From Siphonodentalium dalli (lineage: Eukaryota > Mollusca > Scaphopoda > Gadilida > Siphonodentaliidae): 64,000 nt of DNA. This document shows, piece after piece, positions 11,360 to 22,924 of this stretch. Made by a program: the position numbers and the translations under genes. Where the stretch lies: positions 259,132,077 through 259,196,076 of the forward strand of contig CP136061.1 in assembly GCA_032622095.1 (NCBI GenBank). The letters run 5' to 3'. Within the stretch, counting starts at the first letter, position 1. Each line of letters starts with the position of its first letter. The notes under the pieces are model-generated. The model worked only from the letters and a program-made list of their open reading frames with translations. It was not told the origin of the DNA and searched no databases.

Positions 11360-12339
11360 CATACATTGCCTATGAAGGACAATGAATTTTCCCTTCAAAT
11401 TTATTGTTTGAAATTGAGTTTTATTTAAATTCACGAATGGCACGCCTCCTCAAAGAAGACAATGCCGACAGTTCTCAGTGTACAAGCAAAAACTAATCAT
11501 AGCTGTTTTAGCATAGTAATTAAATCTGACGAATCACTATGTTCACTTATTATCTCGAATGCTATTTCATTTGCTGTTATTTGTCGAATTGAGATGAATC
11601 GTATGCTATTTCATTTGCTGTTATTTGTCGAATTGAGATGAATCGTAAAGTAAATTTGACTTGGCATGGCATATATTTTGCTATTTACACCATTGAAAAT
11701 GAACAATATCTTTTGGTGACACGAAGCATTACAATGGAACGGAAATCTAAAATAATGCTATCCAATCAAATATATAATGTGCATTATCTGCTGAAGATGT
11801 AATATTTCTTCCCGGAAAACGCTCACAAAAACAACATAGAGTATGTCACACTTTTTGAACACATGTTTAACTAAAATTGATTACCAAAAGATCTTCTATC
11901 GACAAGCATAAGTGAATCATAGATAAACAGTCTTATTTTCTGAAAATAGTGACACTTTCTTTCCCAGTTGATCGAAGAGCTAGGAAGAAGGTAAATCAGC
12001 TACTGAAGATCAGGTTTACAATACATGGTCTCTGGCAGATTTGGGTGTGATGCTATCTCTCATCGTGATCCAAGACACCAGATTATGCTGAACATGGGTT
12101 CCAGTTAAAATACGAAATATCAGACTATCAGATATCTATATTCCAATTAATAGACGACCATTGATGTTCGTAATCAGAATCCAACTGAATATCGTCATTG
12201 CCGGATGAGGTGTGTTCATATCCGAGAGATGTACAACCACCGACTACAAGAACGTCCAGACCGCATGGTAAGTTACCGTGGAGTTGTTCTACCAAGATCT
12301 TCTATTTTTCTGAATGGTAACTTTTTACCGTAAGTCGAC
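11360..12339. other. No gene recognised
   Basis: A 43-base tandem duplication (TGCTATTTCATTTGCTGTTA and onward) at about 11559-11645 is the only structure noticed. Confidence 0.45.
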
Positions 12340-12975
12340 ATCCGTAATCAAGAACGTTCATGTCTCCCAACGTATTCAAAATTAACTCTCACGGAGACAT
12401 CTAACAGCTAACTAGTTCGCTTTTAAACCTGCCCACACAAACAAATATCTGAATAGAGCTTACGAACCTCACGTAATTCATATCATCATGCTCATTTGCA
12501 TATAAGGAGTTATCTGTCATATTGAAACATGACGCATCAGCATGCCAGATTCAAGTAATAAGAGTGACTGTTCTTCTTCTAGACACAACGATATGAATGC
12601 ACCGTTCGTGTCAAACCTAACCTGCATACCTGCCCAAGATGCAGATAATTGCATCGACATCATATATTATGTATCTATACCACGCGATGTGCAGCACAAA
12701 AACACATATTGTAATATATGTTTGCATACATCGACAGCGTTGTACTAGAATATATTCCTACATTTGTGCTCACGGTAATGTGCACAGGCAACCCCAACTA
12801 ACACGAACTGTGCCCAGGGGCGTGGGGTTTTTCCCATTCGAGGTTTATTGTTGTACAGGAAACCATTCTTATATGTCTATTGTATCGAGTTTTATTGTAG
12901 TTTTTCATCGTTATGAAAATAGTTAAACCTTGTATATTTAAAAACTGTGTTTAAGTCGGTTAATTGACTCGCGAT
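12340..12975 (+). repeat. Dispersed repeat, copy 1
   Basis: Shares ordered words with 28830-29450: CATGTCTCCCA, AGTTCGCTTTTAAACCTGCCC, ACAAACAAATAT, TATATGTTTG, GTGTTTAAGTC and GCGATTGGACATTCG. Diverged and non-coding; the ORFs here have no recognisable domain. Confidence 0.6.
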
Positions 12976-14400
12976 TGGACATTCGGGAAACTAAATGTAG
13001 GCATATCCGCGATACGACGAATAACGTATATTCCAGTACTTTCATAAATGTATTTCAATCAGTGCAATATTGTACCACCGTGGACGCGTGACTTGGGATG
13101 GGTGGTTCCCAGATAAATTCAACTTTGGCAGCATGCCTGTCTCAACATTGGTTTAAGATGCGCAACCAAAATCACATTGAGTTTTGTTCTGATGATTTGA
13201 CATACCGTACTAAGTGTGGTGTTTATAGACCGAAAGACCAACTGTATGGACTGAAAATTGGCAATCAGTTGGAAATTATCAGCCATAGTTGTGTTAAGTT
13301 TGTAATTCCCAATAGTTAGAAAGTTTGAAATACCACTTAGAACGTTCCTATCCGATGGGTGCAAATTAAACTTATATGGAATTTTGTTTGCAACATTGCA
13401 TGCAATGGTGATGTGTTGACTGAATTTCCAGCCATGTGGTTTAGGTTAGGAATTTCCGTCAATAGTTTAAAAGTGTGTGATACCAGTTTACCAACACAAT
13501 GCAAACGGCGAGTGTGGCATTTCTCGAATTTCTTGGGACTTATTTAAATTGGGTAAATGAATTTGAAATTCTGAGTTATATATTCCAAAAGAGACATATT
13601 TCTCACAAATATCCGGGTTATCAAACAGCAGCATCCCAGCAAGGGAGCTGGTCGTTGTTTAAGACTTCCCTATCAGTGACAATGCGTACCATGGTGTTCT
13701 TAATATATAGTATACAGAAATTAATCCATCTTGGCAAGTCTACAACTTGCATTTTGTTTAGCTTGCTGCGCACATTTTCTGCGTATGAACGTACCTTGAA
13801 TGTGATGCGCCGTTTTGCTACCGATTTGTGTCGTTTGTTTATCTGAAACTGAATCGAAGCAAGCGAAATAACTCTAAATTTAACTGCACTTTATCAGCTC
13901 TATATGCAACAATTAGATACTTGTGTCACAACACAAGTGGATTTGACATTTATTACTAATTAGTAAGCCTACATTTAATAATTTTAGTAACATTATATTT
14001 CACAATATATTGTCGACTACCAACTCCAATTGCTCAAATATAGCATTCATAAGTTATCATTCCGAAACTGAGTGAAAATTCAAACAAAAAGAGCAATATC
14101 TATGGTGAAAATAGGCGGACGGAAACCGAATTCGAACTTGACCTGTAGTCTGTGCTGGTAAATCCACAAAGCAAATTTTTAAAATCCATTCAGTTGAGAC
14201 TGCCTACACTGTCAGAACGTCCCGTGCATTGAAGTTGCGACCAGTTTTATATTTTATTTTCGTTTGTTTTCTGGTGCTGATGCAGCATACCACAAAATAT
14301 GGGGAGTACATGGGCTCCTTGTTATTATTTAGCTCCAAACGCATTCCGGCGGCATTCCGCCATCGACTATTTCATTAAATTCGTCCGTAACTTCCTATAA
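12976..14400. other. No gene recognised
   Basis: Several ORFs of 62-115 codons (13098-13846) without domains. Words such as AATTCC and AGTTTGAAATACCA recur loosely, suggesting old repeats. Confidence 0.35.
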
Positions 14401-14404
14401 TTGG

Positions 14405-14425
14405 GACACCCCCCCCCCCCCCCCA
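14405..14425. repeat. Poly-C run
   Basis: Close to twenty consecutive C in otherwise AT-rich DNA. Confidence 0.9.
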
Positions 14426-14756
14426 TTTACACTATTAGTTGTCTAAAACCACATAAAACCCTACTGATATCACTCATATGACTGGGAAATTATCACTTTA
14501 GTTCAGATGTCAGTAAGACCTGTTTCAAAGCTGTTATAATTGATTTATTTTCAATAACTGGCTGATACATGCATTGGATTTCCAGGTCAGTATGTGATGA
14601 GAGTATGGTAGGTCTACCTGTGGGGTCAAAGTCCATGCTAAATGGACATTCTAATGCACCGATTTAGCGGGAAAATACAGTAATCCAACAGAAGCTGATA
14701 TATAAGTGATTATATAACACTAGTATATGTATATGCATTTTTACAAAAACAAATTA

Positions 14757-14862
14757 TATATATACCGGGCATATCCCCTGCATATTCAGTGAGATGTGGT
14801 ATCCCCATACGTATATATATACCCGACATATCCCCTGCATATCCAGTGAGATGTGATATCCT
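14757..14862. repeat. Two-copy tandem duplication (~58 bp)
   Basis: CATATCCCCTGCATAT, then CAGTGAGATGTG occurs twice in a row with short TA runs between. Confidence 0.8.
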
Positions 14863-15299
14863 CTCACAAACAATTGCACGAACCGAACATGTGTTTTCGA
14901 TAATTGGCTGTAATACATTTTAAGCTAATGACATATCAGGACAGTGCACTCAATATTGGCATCAAGTCACCGCTGACATTTTGTAGACATATGAATGATA
15001 TATCAGTTGCTAAGCTCCAATTCAACAAGAGTTGACATATTTTGAAAACAAATAGGTAGAGATGATATTTACCAGGCTGCAATTGGAAATATTATTTTAT
15101 AAATTGCTGATGTATGCAAGCCCAGGTCATTGTGCAGGATACACAATTCAATATAGTCCTTATTATAGTGCCAAATAACCCAGTATCTAGCATTATTGCA
15201 TACCTCTTTTGTTAGTCTACTGGAACAACTAAATAAAACATAGTCACTGTACTATACTTGGATAGTGTATGTGTTATGAGAGCAACATATCATCTGAGT

Positions 15300-15995
15300 T
15301 GATAGCCATGCACAGTATTTGATGATTAGCTTGATGTACTGATGTCAGTTAATTTCTAGCCATTGGCAGTCACTTTAATGTTTGAGACAGTAGCTTATTC
15401 CATGCACATAATTATCTAGGCTTTATTTGTTTAATTATTTCAGTTTTACGTTTGTTGAAGCTTTTTATGTTTACACGACTGTTGAAATTTACAGTCTTAT
15501 TGGTTTTGAACGGTCTAAGTTTTACATTAATATTTGGAACAGTTGCTTTTTCCAGGTACACGATGGATTAGTCTTAAATGTCTTAGTTACATCATGTTTT
15601 ACTTTTATTGAAGCTATTCATGTTACAAGAATGTTGAAGATTCCAGTCTCTTTTATTTATCAGTAGCTGTTTTATAATACCGTGTTAAGTTTTATCAAGA
15701 ATTATCTAAGTCTATTTTAGATAGTTTTGCATTAATGCTTGAGACTGTTGCTTTGTACATGCACTCAATGATCTAGGCGTATATGTCAGTTGCGTTAGGA
15801 CACGTTTATCTATTTCAGTTTTACGTTCCATGAAGCGTTTTATGCTTACGAGACTGTTGGAGTTTCCAGTCTATTTGTTTTATTAGTGGCTGTGTTAGAA
15901 TACTGTGTTAATTGTTATCAAGAAAGATCTGAGTTTACAGTTTTAATTTTAAAAGCTTTATATTTGTACAACACTGTTGAAGTGTCTAGCCTCAG
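15300..15995. repeat. Degenerate tandem repeat (~180 bp)
   Basis: Four diverged units recognised by GTTTTACGTTTGTTGAAGC, ACTGTTGAAATTTACAGTC and TTGAGACTGTTGCTT (about 15442, 15597, 15818, 15935). The 79-codon ORF at 15427-15666 lies inside and is not credible as a gene. Confidence 0.55.
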
Positions 15996-16311
15996 TATTG
16001 TTTCAAAAGTCCACCAAGGACAGCCCTAAGTGAACATACTACCCGCACGTGGCCTCTGACTTCACAGCGGCCAGTTGCTATGGAACACTTGATAATTCAA
16101 ACTCGACGCTTGACTGCATGTATTAGTCTTTGTAAATCCACTACCTTTGCACGCTCAACAACTACATCAAAATATGATACACATGTATATTGGCATTATA
16201 CTGACTACTCTCTTCACTGTCGCCGAAGAAAGGGTCCGTGACATCCACGCTCCTGAAGAGTTATCGCATACAACAGAGGGGTGTATCCCGATAATAACAA
16301 TTCAATTATGC

Positions 16312-16317
16312 TTTATT
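16312..16317 (-). terminator. Candidate polyadenylation signal AATAAA
   Basis: An AATAAA hexamer on the minus strand about 580 bases after the stop codon of the PAN/CTLD gene. It was found by a quick scan, and variant hexamers closer to the stop were not excluded. Confidence 0.2.
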
Positions 16318-16898
16318 CTGGTCATCATATAGTGGTATTACAGATTTTATCAAAATAAGATACATATAGATGTATGCATGCAAATGTGTATATATCAAAC
16401 TATAGTATTTTCTGCTTGTTGCTATTATAGATGGTGATAATATTAATATATTTATAGTAATAAATTTGTTCTATGTGGTAAAGTTAGTGGGGTTAATGTA
16501 ATTAATACTGCTCAGTATCAATCAGACTTAAACAAGTCTAAGACCTTTCTGACGAAAATAGACAGGTTCCTGGTGTTTTTATGTTGTCATTTCTGGAATA
16601 AATTAATTGCAGTAACGTATGTGAGTTTGGTCTTCGAAAATAATAAGGGCGAATGTATCTCAATCACAACCCGTGAATTTTTCTTTGGCACTTAAGTAAA
16701 CTATGGTCTTCATCGCCCAGTCTCGATAATTGTGACACCACTGCAATAGCGATGCAGTGCGTAGCGGGACGTTTTGTAGTATGGTTATGTTAAGGGATGA
16801 TATCTGACATATCAGTTAATACTAAAAGCCATGCAATGCCCCAACCGAACGTTCCACACCACACCACTTCAATATTAATATATCAGTTTTGCCTGTAT

Positions 16899-17107
16899 TC
16901 AGTACATCTGGCACAGTGTTGCCTTTGTATTCACTCCTCCTCCGCTCTGTATCATATACAGTCCATCACCACTAATGTGTAGACGTAGAACCCCACGAAT
17001 GTTATTTGGATGTCCAGGAGCGAAGAGATTGGATGGTACTACAGAGCCGTCGTCGAAATAATATGTCATGTTGCTGTATATATCTTCACCATAGATATAT
17101 AGTTTGG
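16899..17107 (-). CDS. Exon 3 of secreted PAN/CTLD protein: C-terminal half of C-type-lectin-like domain and stop
   Basis: Terminal coding exon, 68 codons plus TGA. The acceptor TTTCTTGTATTCCAG|CC at 17107 leaves two bases that complete the codon begun in exon 2 (Pro), so the intron is phase 1. The peptide carries the CTLD signature block FDDGSVV...NLFAPGHPNN, corresponding to W.DG..v...nW.PGePNN in the family, and ends TLCQMY, matching the final C-x(F/Y) of the fold. Differences from canonical lectins are visible: HPN replaces EPN/QPD, no WND follows, and the cysteine usual before the late beta strands is absent (GVLRL). Calcium-dependent sugar binding is therefore doubtful, and a structural or protein-binding role is as likely. 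Joined CDS: 657 nt, 218 aa. Confidence 0.75.
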
Positions 17108-17852
17108 CTGGAATACAAGAAACATACCTACTTAAATCAAACGAAATTAACCTTTTTTTCAGACACTGCCCCTCATTAAATATGGGTCGCTTCTTCTTTT
17201 TTATAGCCCAATGAATATAAAAATACATCACAAACGCGATGTGTACAATCTCTGACCAATACAGACCACATTATATTCTGCCAGACACATCTACAACTCA
17301 TATTTGACATTTTCGTAATATCTTAAATTATTTGTTTCTGCTTTATGTATTTTCGCAATTTGTCTCTATTTTAATTATGAACATTAATGTTTCACTCTCA
17401 ATTGTTTTGATAATATGAGCGAAAACATAATTGTTGTTCTGCTTGAAAATTTGAATCATAAAAAGGATTGGGCTCTTGAAGGAATTACTACATCATCCAC
17501 AAAGTACTTTATCAAAATTATGTACATATGTTCAGTCGAAACGTTGTTAACAATTGTTTACTTAATATTGTATTGGTAGAGGGGATTAATATCAGTGTAT
17601 TGGGAGTGGGGCTTAATATAAATGTAGGTAGAGTGATAATGTATTCTGTATTTATATTGTGTTATACAAGAATCATAATTATACGTGTAAAACCTTTGTT
17701 AAGTTGTACTGTTATTTGCTATTATATTGGTGTGTAATGCTGACTAGATAAGCTGCTGTGGGGCAAAATTAATTCTTGTCATCATACATAAAATATGACT
17801 CAATTGAAGGACATGTAACACTTGGAAGGCCGACGAAAGTATTGTTGGTGAT

Positions 17853-19077
17853 CAGGGATGTGGCTAGAGGGTCTCCGCTGGGGGGGGTGTCCACCTTGGG
17901 AATTTCCAACTGCACCCCGCCCCCCTTGAGTCGGAATCACACCAACACAACTTTTTGCATAATTCCATTTACACCCCCCCTAAGTCGGAATCACACCAAC
18001 ACAACTTTTTGCATAATTCCACTTGCACCCCCCCCCCCCTTGAGTTCAAATCGCACCAACAACTGTTTGTTTGCATAATTCCATTTGCACCCCCCCCTTG
18101 TACCTCATGCTCAGGCCTAATTTCCTATATATTCATAAGCCATGCTTCTATTTTCCCAGTATGAAAACATTAAGATATTTTAACCTGAAAATTGCCTCAA
18201 AAAAACAACTAGTGATCTAATTCCAGACAAATGCACACAGCTACCGACAACAGACCAGGAAACACCGGGCCGACCATGGTTGTTTGGCCCGGTGTGAGAA
18301 AATTTTGAAAACTATATACAAGAAAATCCCAAATCCTAGCATCTAGACTGGCCTCAACTGAAGCTTTCCTAGTGTTGGAAATTTCAAACCTCATGCTCCC
18401 CCTCAGGTTGGAAAATTCTTCAACTGATGACCATTTATGTCTACAAGTTTGACCAAATGTAGTAAAATATTGTTTTGCTAAACTAATTATCAGTTTTGTA
18501 TTGGCCATGTGGATGGGGCAATGACACACCGGGCCGACCATGGTTCGGCCCGGTGTGCGAAAATTTTGAAATCTGAACAAGAAAATCGCAAAATCCTAAC
18601 ATCTAGACTAGCCTCAAGCCTTCCTACTGTTGGAAATTTCAAACCCTACACCCCCACTTAGTTTGGAAAATTTCCAACTGATGACAATTCCAATGACAAT
18701 GTTGACCAATTGTATGACAATATTGTTTTCTTAAATTAACTAGAAGTTTTTGACTGGCCACGGGGGAGGGACCAGGACACAAGCTTTCCAAGTGTTGGAA
18801 ATTTCCAACCTGTCACCCCCATAAGGTTGGAAAATTTCCAACTGATGTCCATTTCTGTCAAAAATTTTGACAAAAAATAGGAACATATGCAAATATTGGT
18901 CGAAAAACAATAAATTCCCCCAATAAATTGTTTTATAATCAAACTACAAGAACATTTTCAACCTATTGTTGGTGTGAAATTTCGTTGTGGCAGGTATGAA
19001 ATTTCCAACTATTGAAAATATAGCTCTCTGCTGGGGGGGGTGAGACACCCCCACACCCCCCTCTAGCCACATCCCTG
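17853..19077. mobile_element. hAT-like non-autonomous element B
   Basis: 1225 bp with perfect 19-bp TIRs CAGGGATGTGGCTAGAGGG and a perfect 8-bp target duplication TTGGTGAT (17845-17852, 19078-19085); both are hAT hallmarks. The interior is made of tandem pieces: three copies of a TCGGAATCACACCAACACAA block with C-runs (17930-18100), then two to three copies of a ~270-bp unit with GGGCCGACCATGGTT and TTGGAAATTTCAAACC. No transposase. It sits in intron 2 of the PAN/CTLD gene. Confidence 0.93.
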
Positions 19078-19569
19078 TTGGTGATGATCGTAATGATGAT
19101 GCAGAGCTGTGATGACAGTGATGTTGATGATTATGACAATGATAACGAAAATTAATTTTAAAAAATACACAATTTTATTTGGCAACTGGAGCGACATGAT
19201 AATCAAATTTATAGTATGGTCATCTGTAACGTAATTAGGTGATAAAGCTAAATGGGTAACAAAACGTACCCATTGAAGTTCGCTGTCAAACAATCTAATA
19301 AAACAGTAATGAGGATAAATGCATCCCTTGTCTGTCATGGGGCTGAATGGTAGATGTGGGCAGTGGTGTATTGTCAAGTAACAGTGGTGTGATTAAAGAA
19401 GTCTTGACACGGTATTTGAAGGTATGGACATAATTACATAGAATGTTAGATGTTAAGTAAAACGTAACTATTCACTAATTTTGAGATCAGAAAATGAGGA
19501 TTTAATTTGGCCAAAGTGTTTTTAATTTGGCAAAACAAAATCAGAATTGGCCAAAAGATGTTTCGCCCC

Positions 19570-20520
19570 AGCGTGACCACTGATGGCGATGACGATGCTC
19601 ATGATAATACTAATGATCATGGTCATTATAATTATGATGATGCTGACGGTGGTGATGTTGTTGATGATAATGATGATCATATTGACTATGAAGAAATGGT
19701 GATTATCATATTGACTATGAAGCACTGTTGATGGTGATGACGATGATGATGATAATAATGATGGTGACGAGATGATGATAATGACGACAATGTTGATCAT
19801 GATGCCGATGACGACGACGACGATGATGATGACGATAATGATTATGATGATGACGATAGCGATGACGGTAGCGATAATGCTGACGACGACGGCGATGGCA
19901 GTGGTGAGCATAATTACGACTATTCTGATGATGATGATGGTGATGATGATGATGAAGATGACGGTGACGATGATGATGATGATGATGATGACCGCGACTA
20001 TGCTGACGATTATGTTTATGATGATAATGATGATGATGGTGATGACCAGGGTATGTTGTTGATGATACTGATGCTGATGATGATGATGACGATGGTGCTG
20101 TTGTTGTTGATGATGACAACGATGTTGATGATAATGATGATGATGACGACGATGCTGATGATGATGATGATGAGCATCATGATGACGACGATGATGCACA
20201 TTATTATGATTATGACGATGACGATACTGTTCATGATGACAGTGGTCATTATGACGACACCTATGCTTATGATGACGATAATGATGGTGATCACGACTAT
20301 GGCGATAATGACAATGATGATGGTCATGATGACGATGAGAACAACGAAGATGATGATTATAATGATGACGACGTCGAAGATGTTATTATAATGCAGACGA
20401 TGCTTATGATGGTGGTGATGACGACGATACTGATAACTATTATGATAATGATAATCGCGATAGTGGTATCGATGACGACGATGCTGATGATTACAATGGT
20501 GATCATCATAATGAACATAG
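19570..20520. repeat. Long GAT/GAC trinucleotide array
   Basis: About 950 bases built of GAT, GAC, AAT and GGT triplets, interrupted but in constant register over long stretches. GAT-rich DNA also flanks hAT-like element B (19078-19140), so the element probably inserted into the array's edge. Every frame gives long His/Asp/Met/Ile homopolymer-like ORFs; none is taken as a gene. Confidence 0.95.
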
Positions 20521-20542
20521 TCGATGGTAGTGACTTGCTTAC

Positions 20543-20743
20543 GCAGCCCGTATCCGTTTTGTGTGAACACTGTTTGCAGATCGTCGAGGAAGATTCTTGT
20601 TTGTGCAATCAACATGTGTGCCCCCTCCTCAGCGCATGCGTTCTTGGCACCCACAGCATTGAGAAACAGTGAAGCATTATATTTCAAACAATGCCATCCT
20701 CCGTCCAGTGTATATTCTTCGTAGCCGCTTGACGACGGACACT
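20543..20743 (-). CDS. Exon 2 of secreted PAN/CTLD protein: N-terminal half of C-type-lectin-like domain
   Basis: 201-nt internal exon with a pyrimidine-rich acceptor (TTTTACCTTTAG|AGTGT) at 20743 and a donor CTGC|GTAAGC at 20543/20542. Both ends are phase 1, so it joins exons 1 and 3 in frame. It encodes about 67 residues: CPSSSGYEEY near the start, then WHCLKYN, then the typical CTLD helix segment NACAEEGAHML (general form ACxxxGAxL), ending TVFTQNGYG. The early CP...GW.C pair plus the AC cysteine is the arrangement of long-form C-type-lectin-like domains. An open frame runs on below the donor into the trinucleotide repeat, but that part is an artefact. The lectin call rests on motif order; no alignment was run. 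Confidence 0.72.
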
Positions 20744-21349
20744 CTAAAGGTAAAATGCGTTGATATCCTGTTTTAGGATTGTGTATGACCCACTATATGC
20801 GTAACTGCATCCCAATAACAATGATGTATGTTATGTAAAGAGCATTTTGTTTTATATCCTTTCCATAAAAGACCATGTAATATGTTTCGGGGAAAACACT
20901 ATCATAAGAGACTTTACTATAGTTTTACTACGTGAACGATGAACGATGGGCATGTTATATGCTGCCCATGGTTATGGTTAAATTTAAGGGAGACTGTATA
21001 GAGAGTTCTTGGCCCACAACAAGCCTTATTTTTCCAACTGACTTATGGGCCGCAAATTAGAAAAAAATGGCGCTTTTGTGTCATGACGCATGTCATGACG
21101 TCCTAACTGGTTCGGATTAAGCTAACAAACGAACTTGATCTAATTTTCACGGAAACCACGTGATTTTGTTTCTAAAAAAGGTTTAGTCGTCGAATATTTC
21201 ATCGACACAGTATACTGTAATGTATGTGTGACGTCATAAGAACGCACACCCGCCCGTTACCTACACACGACCCGAGTTCGGCGCGCATCGGCCGACTGCT
21301 GCCAAAACAACACAACATGGCGATGCCGGCAGTGCAGCCTTTTCTTTTA

Positions 21350-21770
21350 AAATAAGTCCATATTGAACGTATTTCAAAAACCCAAATATGCCCATATCGT
21401 CAATATTTGAATCAGAATTACGCTATATATGAACGTAAATGGGACACAAGAACTGTCGCATAAGCGTATTCGTATTATAAATACATCCGTATCGAGCGTA
21501 TTTGATGCACCCCATATGAAACACGGCCATAATTGCATTATTTAATAAATTTTTTCATCGACACAACTTACCAATTTCATGCACTTTATATGGCTTCACT
21601 GCGGCATTCAACGGAATAACAGGTATACGCTCATTGTGGACCTATTTAAGAATCTACTGTTTTCATGCCTCATTTACGTTCGTAGTTCAGATTCAAGTAA
21701 CGCCAATATGGGTGTATATGTGTTTTTTAAATACGTTCATATCTGAACTTGTTTGCATGTGGATATGTTG
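21350..21770. repeat. Dispersed repeat with inverted ends
   Basis: TATTGAACGTATTTCAAAAA with CCCATAT near the left is mirrored by CCAATATGGGTGTATA and TTTTAAATACGTTCATAT on the right. The outer flanks also share GCGCATCGGCCGACTGCTG and GCGCATCGGCTGACTGCTG in direct orientation (21281, 21772). Related to 7660-8000. Confidence 0.5.
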
Positions 21771-22482
21771 GCGCATCGGCTGACTGCTGTCAAAACAACA
21801 GAACATGTCGACTGCAATCGAAAGCTAATGGATCAATGTTTGGCCTTTTACACAAAGCAAGAACATTTATATATCCGTTGATATACATATATATCAAACG
21901 CATTATATTGACAAATTAGAGAAAGTACATTAAATGTAAGTCCTGAAGTATGTTCTTGGAGTACACCAAATGTAATGTTGTATGTGGAAACAGGCGTACA
22001 TCCAATGAGTGTCAATATCAAAAGTTGACAGCTCAACTATTGGACCAATGTTATTTCATCGGATGCACAAAACATAAAATAATTATATACCAGGGCATGT
22101 TATTGGAATATACACACAGGTTATATAGCCATCCATTGATCCAATATATGGGGACCTGTGTCACGAAGTCGATGTATAACATATACATTGTATTTGGTAT
22201 AACATAGTGTAGATAGAGATATTATAAATGCAGTGAGCTAAGGACATCATTAGAAATAATCATCAGAGTAAATTTAAGCGAATGGCGAAGTGAAGTACTA
22301 ATGATGGAACAATGTAGAACATATCACATTAATAAGCAACACAATTTAGGTGCACCAACCATCATAGTCCCATAGCAACTGGGTTGTGTTCTGGGTCTAA
22401 GAAACAAATTGAAGAGCGAATATGCACATATTGCAATCGCTATTCAATAGGGGATGTATATTATTTGATCATGGAATGCCCC

Positions 22483-22610
22483 TGATGTGTTTATTGCCTT
22501 ATATAACAATTAGGACTGATTAGATTGATTGCATAAAGTTGAATAAAATACAACATGATTGTTCTCATATTAGATATAAGGTACATAACTCTATATATAT
22601 AAACATGACA
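22483..22610 (-). repeat. 3' LTR of the Gypsy element
   Basis: About 128 bp, matching 26690-26813 along its length (for example GGACTGATTAGA and AAGTTGAATAAAATACAAC in both). On the element strand it starts TGTCATG and ends CATCA, next to the GCCCC target duplication. Confidence 0.85.
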
Positions 22611-22629
22611 TATCTCCCCTTCTTTAAAA
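22611..22629 (-). promoter_or_regulatory. Polypurine tract of the Gypsy element
   Basis: On the minus strand AAAGAAGGGGAGATA lies directly before the 3' LTR, the expected place for the plus-strand primer. Confidence 0.7.
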
Positions 22630-22924
22630 AAGTTAAAAGTCCTTTTTTAACCAAAACTGAAGCATTGCTTTAAGCTTTAAAGTTTCTGATAAAAATGAAT
22701 AATTGTCGATATATTTTCCGTAAACAACATTAATCAAACGTTTTAAACGCTATTAATCAAATGTCTGTCTGAATCCGAACACGATGGTAGTACTACATCT
22801 CTTCAATCAACCGACGTGGCGGTCTCCTATTTCTCACCGGGTGTGAACCCTTTACCTGTGGAGGAACCCCCGGTTCAACCATGTCAGGTGGCTGATTTCC
22901 ACTATCATCTCCATACTCCTCGTC

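Larger units (their letters stand above)
17108..20542 (-). other. Intron 2 of the PAN/CTLD gene (3.4 kb)
   Basis: Phase-1 GT-AG intron that splits the CTLD. It is almost filled by a GAT-type trinucleotide array (about 19570-20520) next to the donor and a hAT-like element (17853-19077). 17108-17850 is AT-rich DNA with nothing recognised. Confidence 0.65.

Noticed and set aside
16899-17231. ATG at 17231 as the start of a 110-aa protein
   Set aside because: The first 42 residues precede a strong splice acceptor and show no signal peptide or domain. The CTLD sequence begins after the acceptor.
18209-18580. 123-codon minus-strand ORF
   Set aside because: It lies wholly inside hAT-like element B, across its internal repeats, and has no transposase motif.
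19522-20687. Overlapping 80-225-codon ORFs with His-, Asp-, Met- or Ile-rich translations on both strands
   Set aside because: They are readings of the GAT/GAC trinucleotide array in different frames. Only the segment 20543-20743 is kept, as exon 2.
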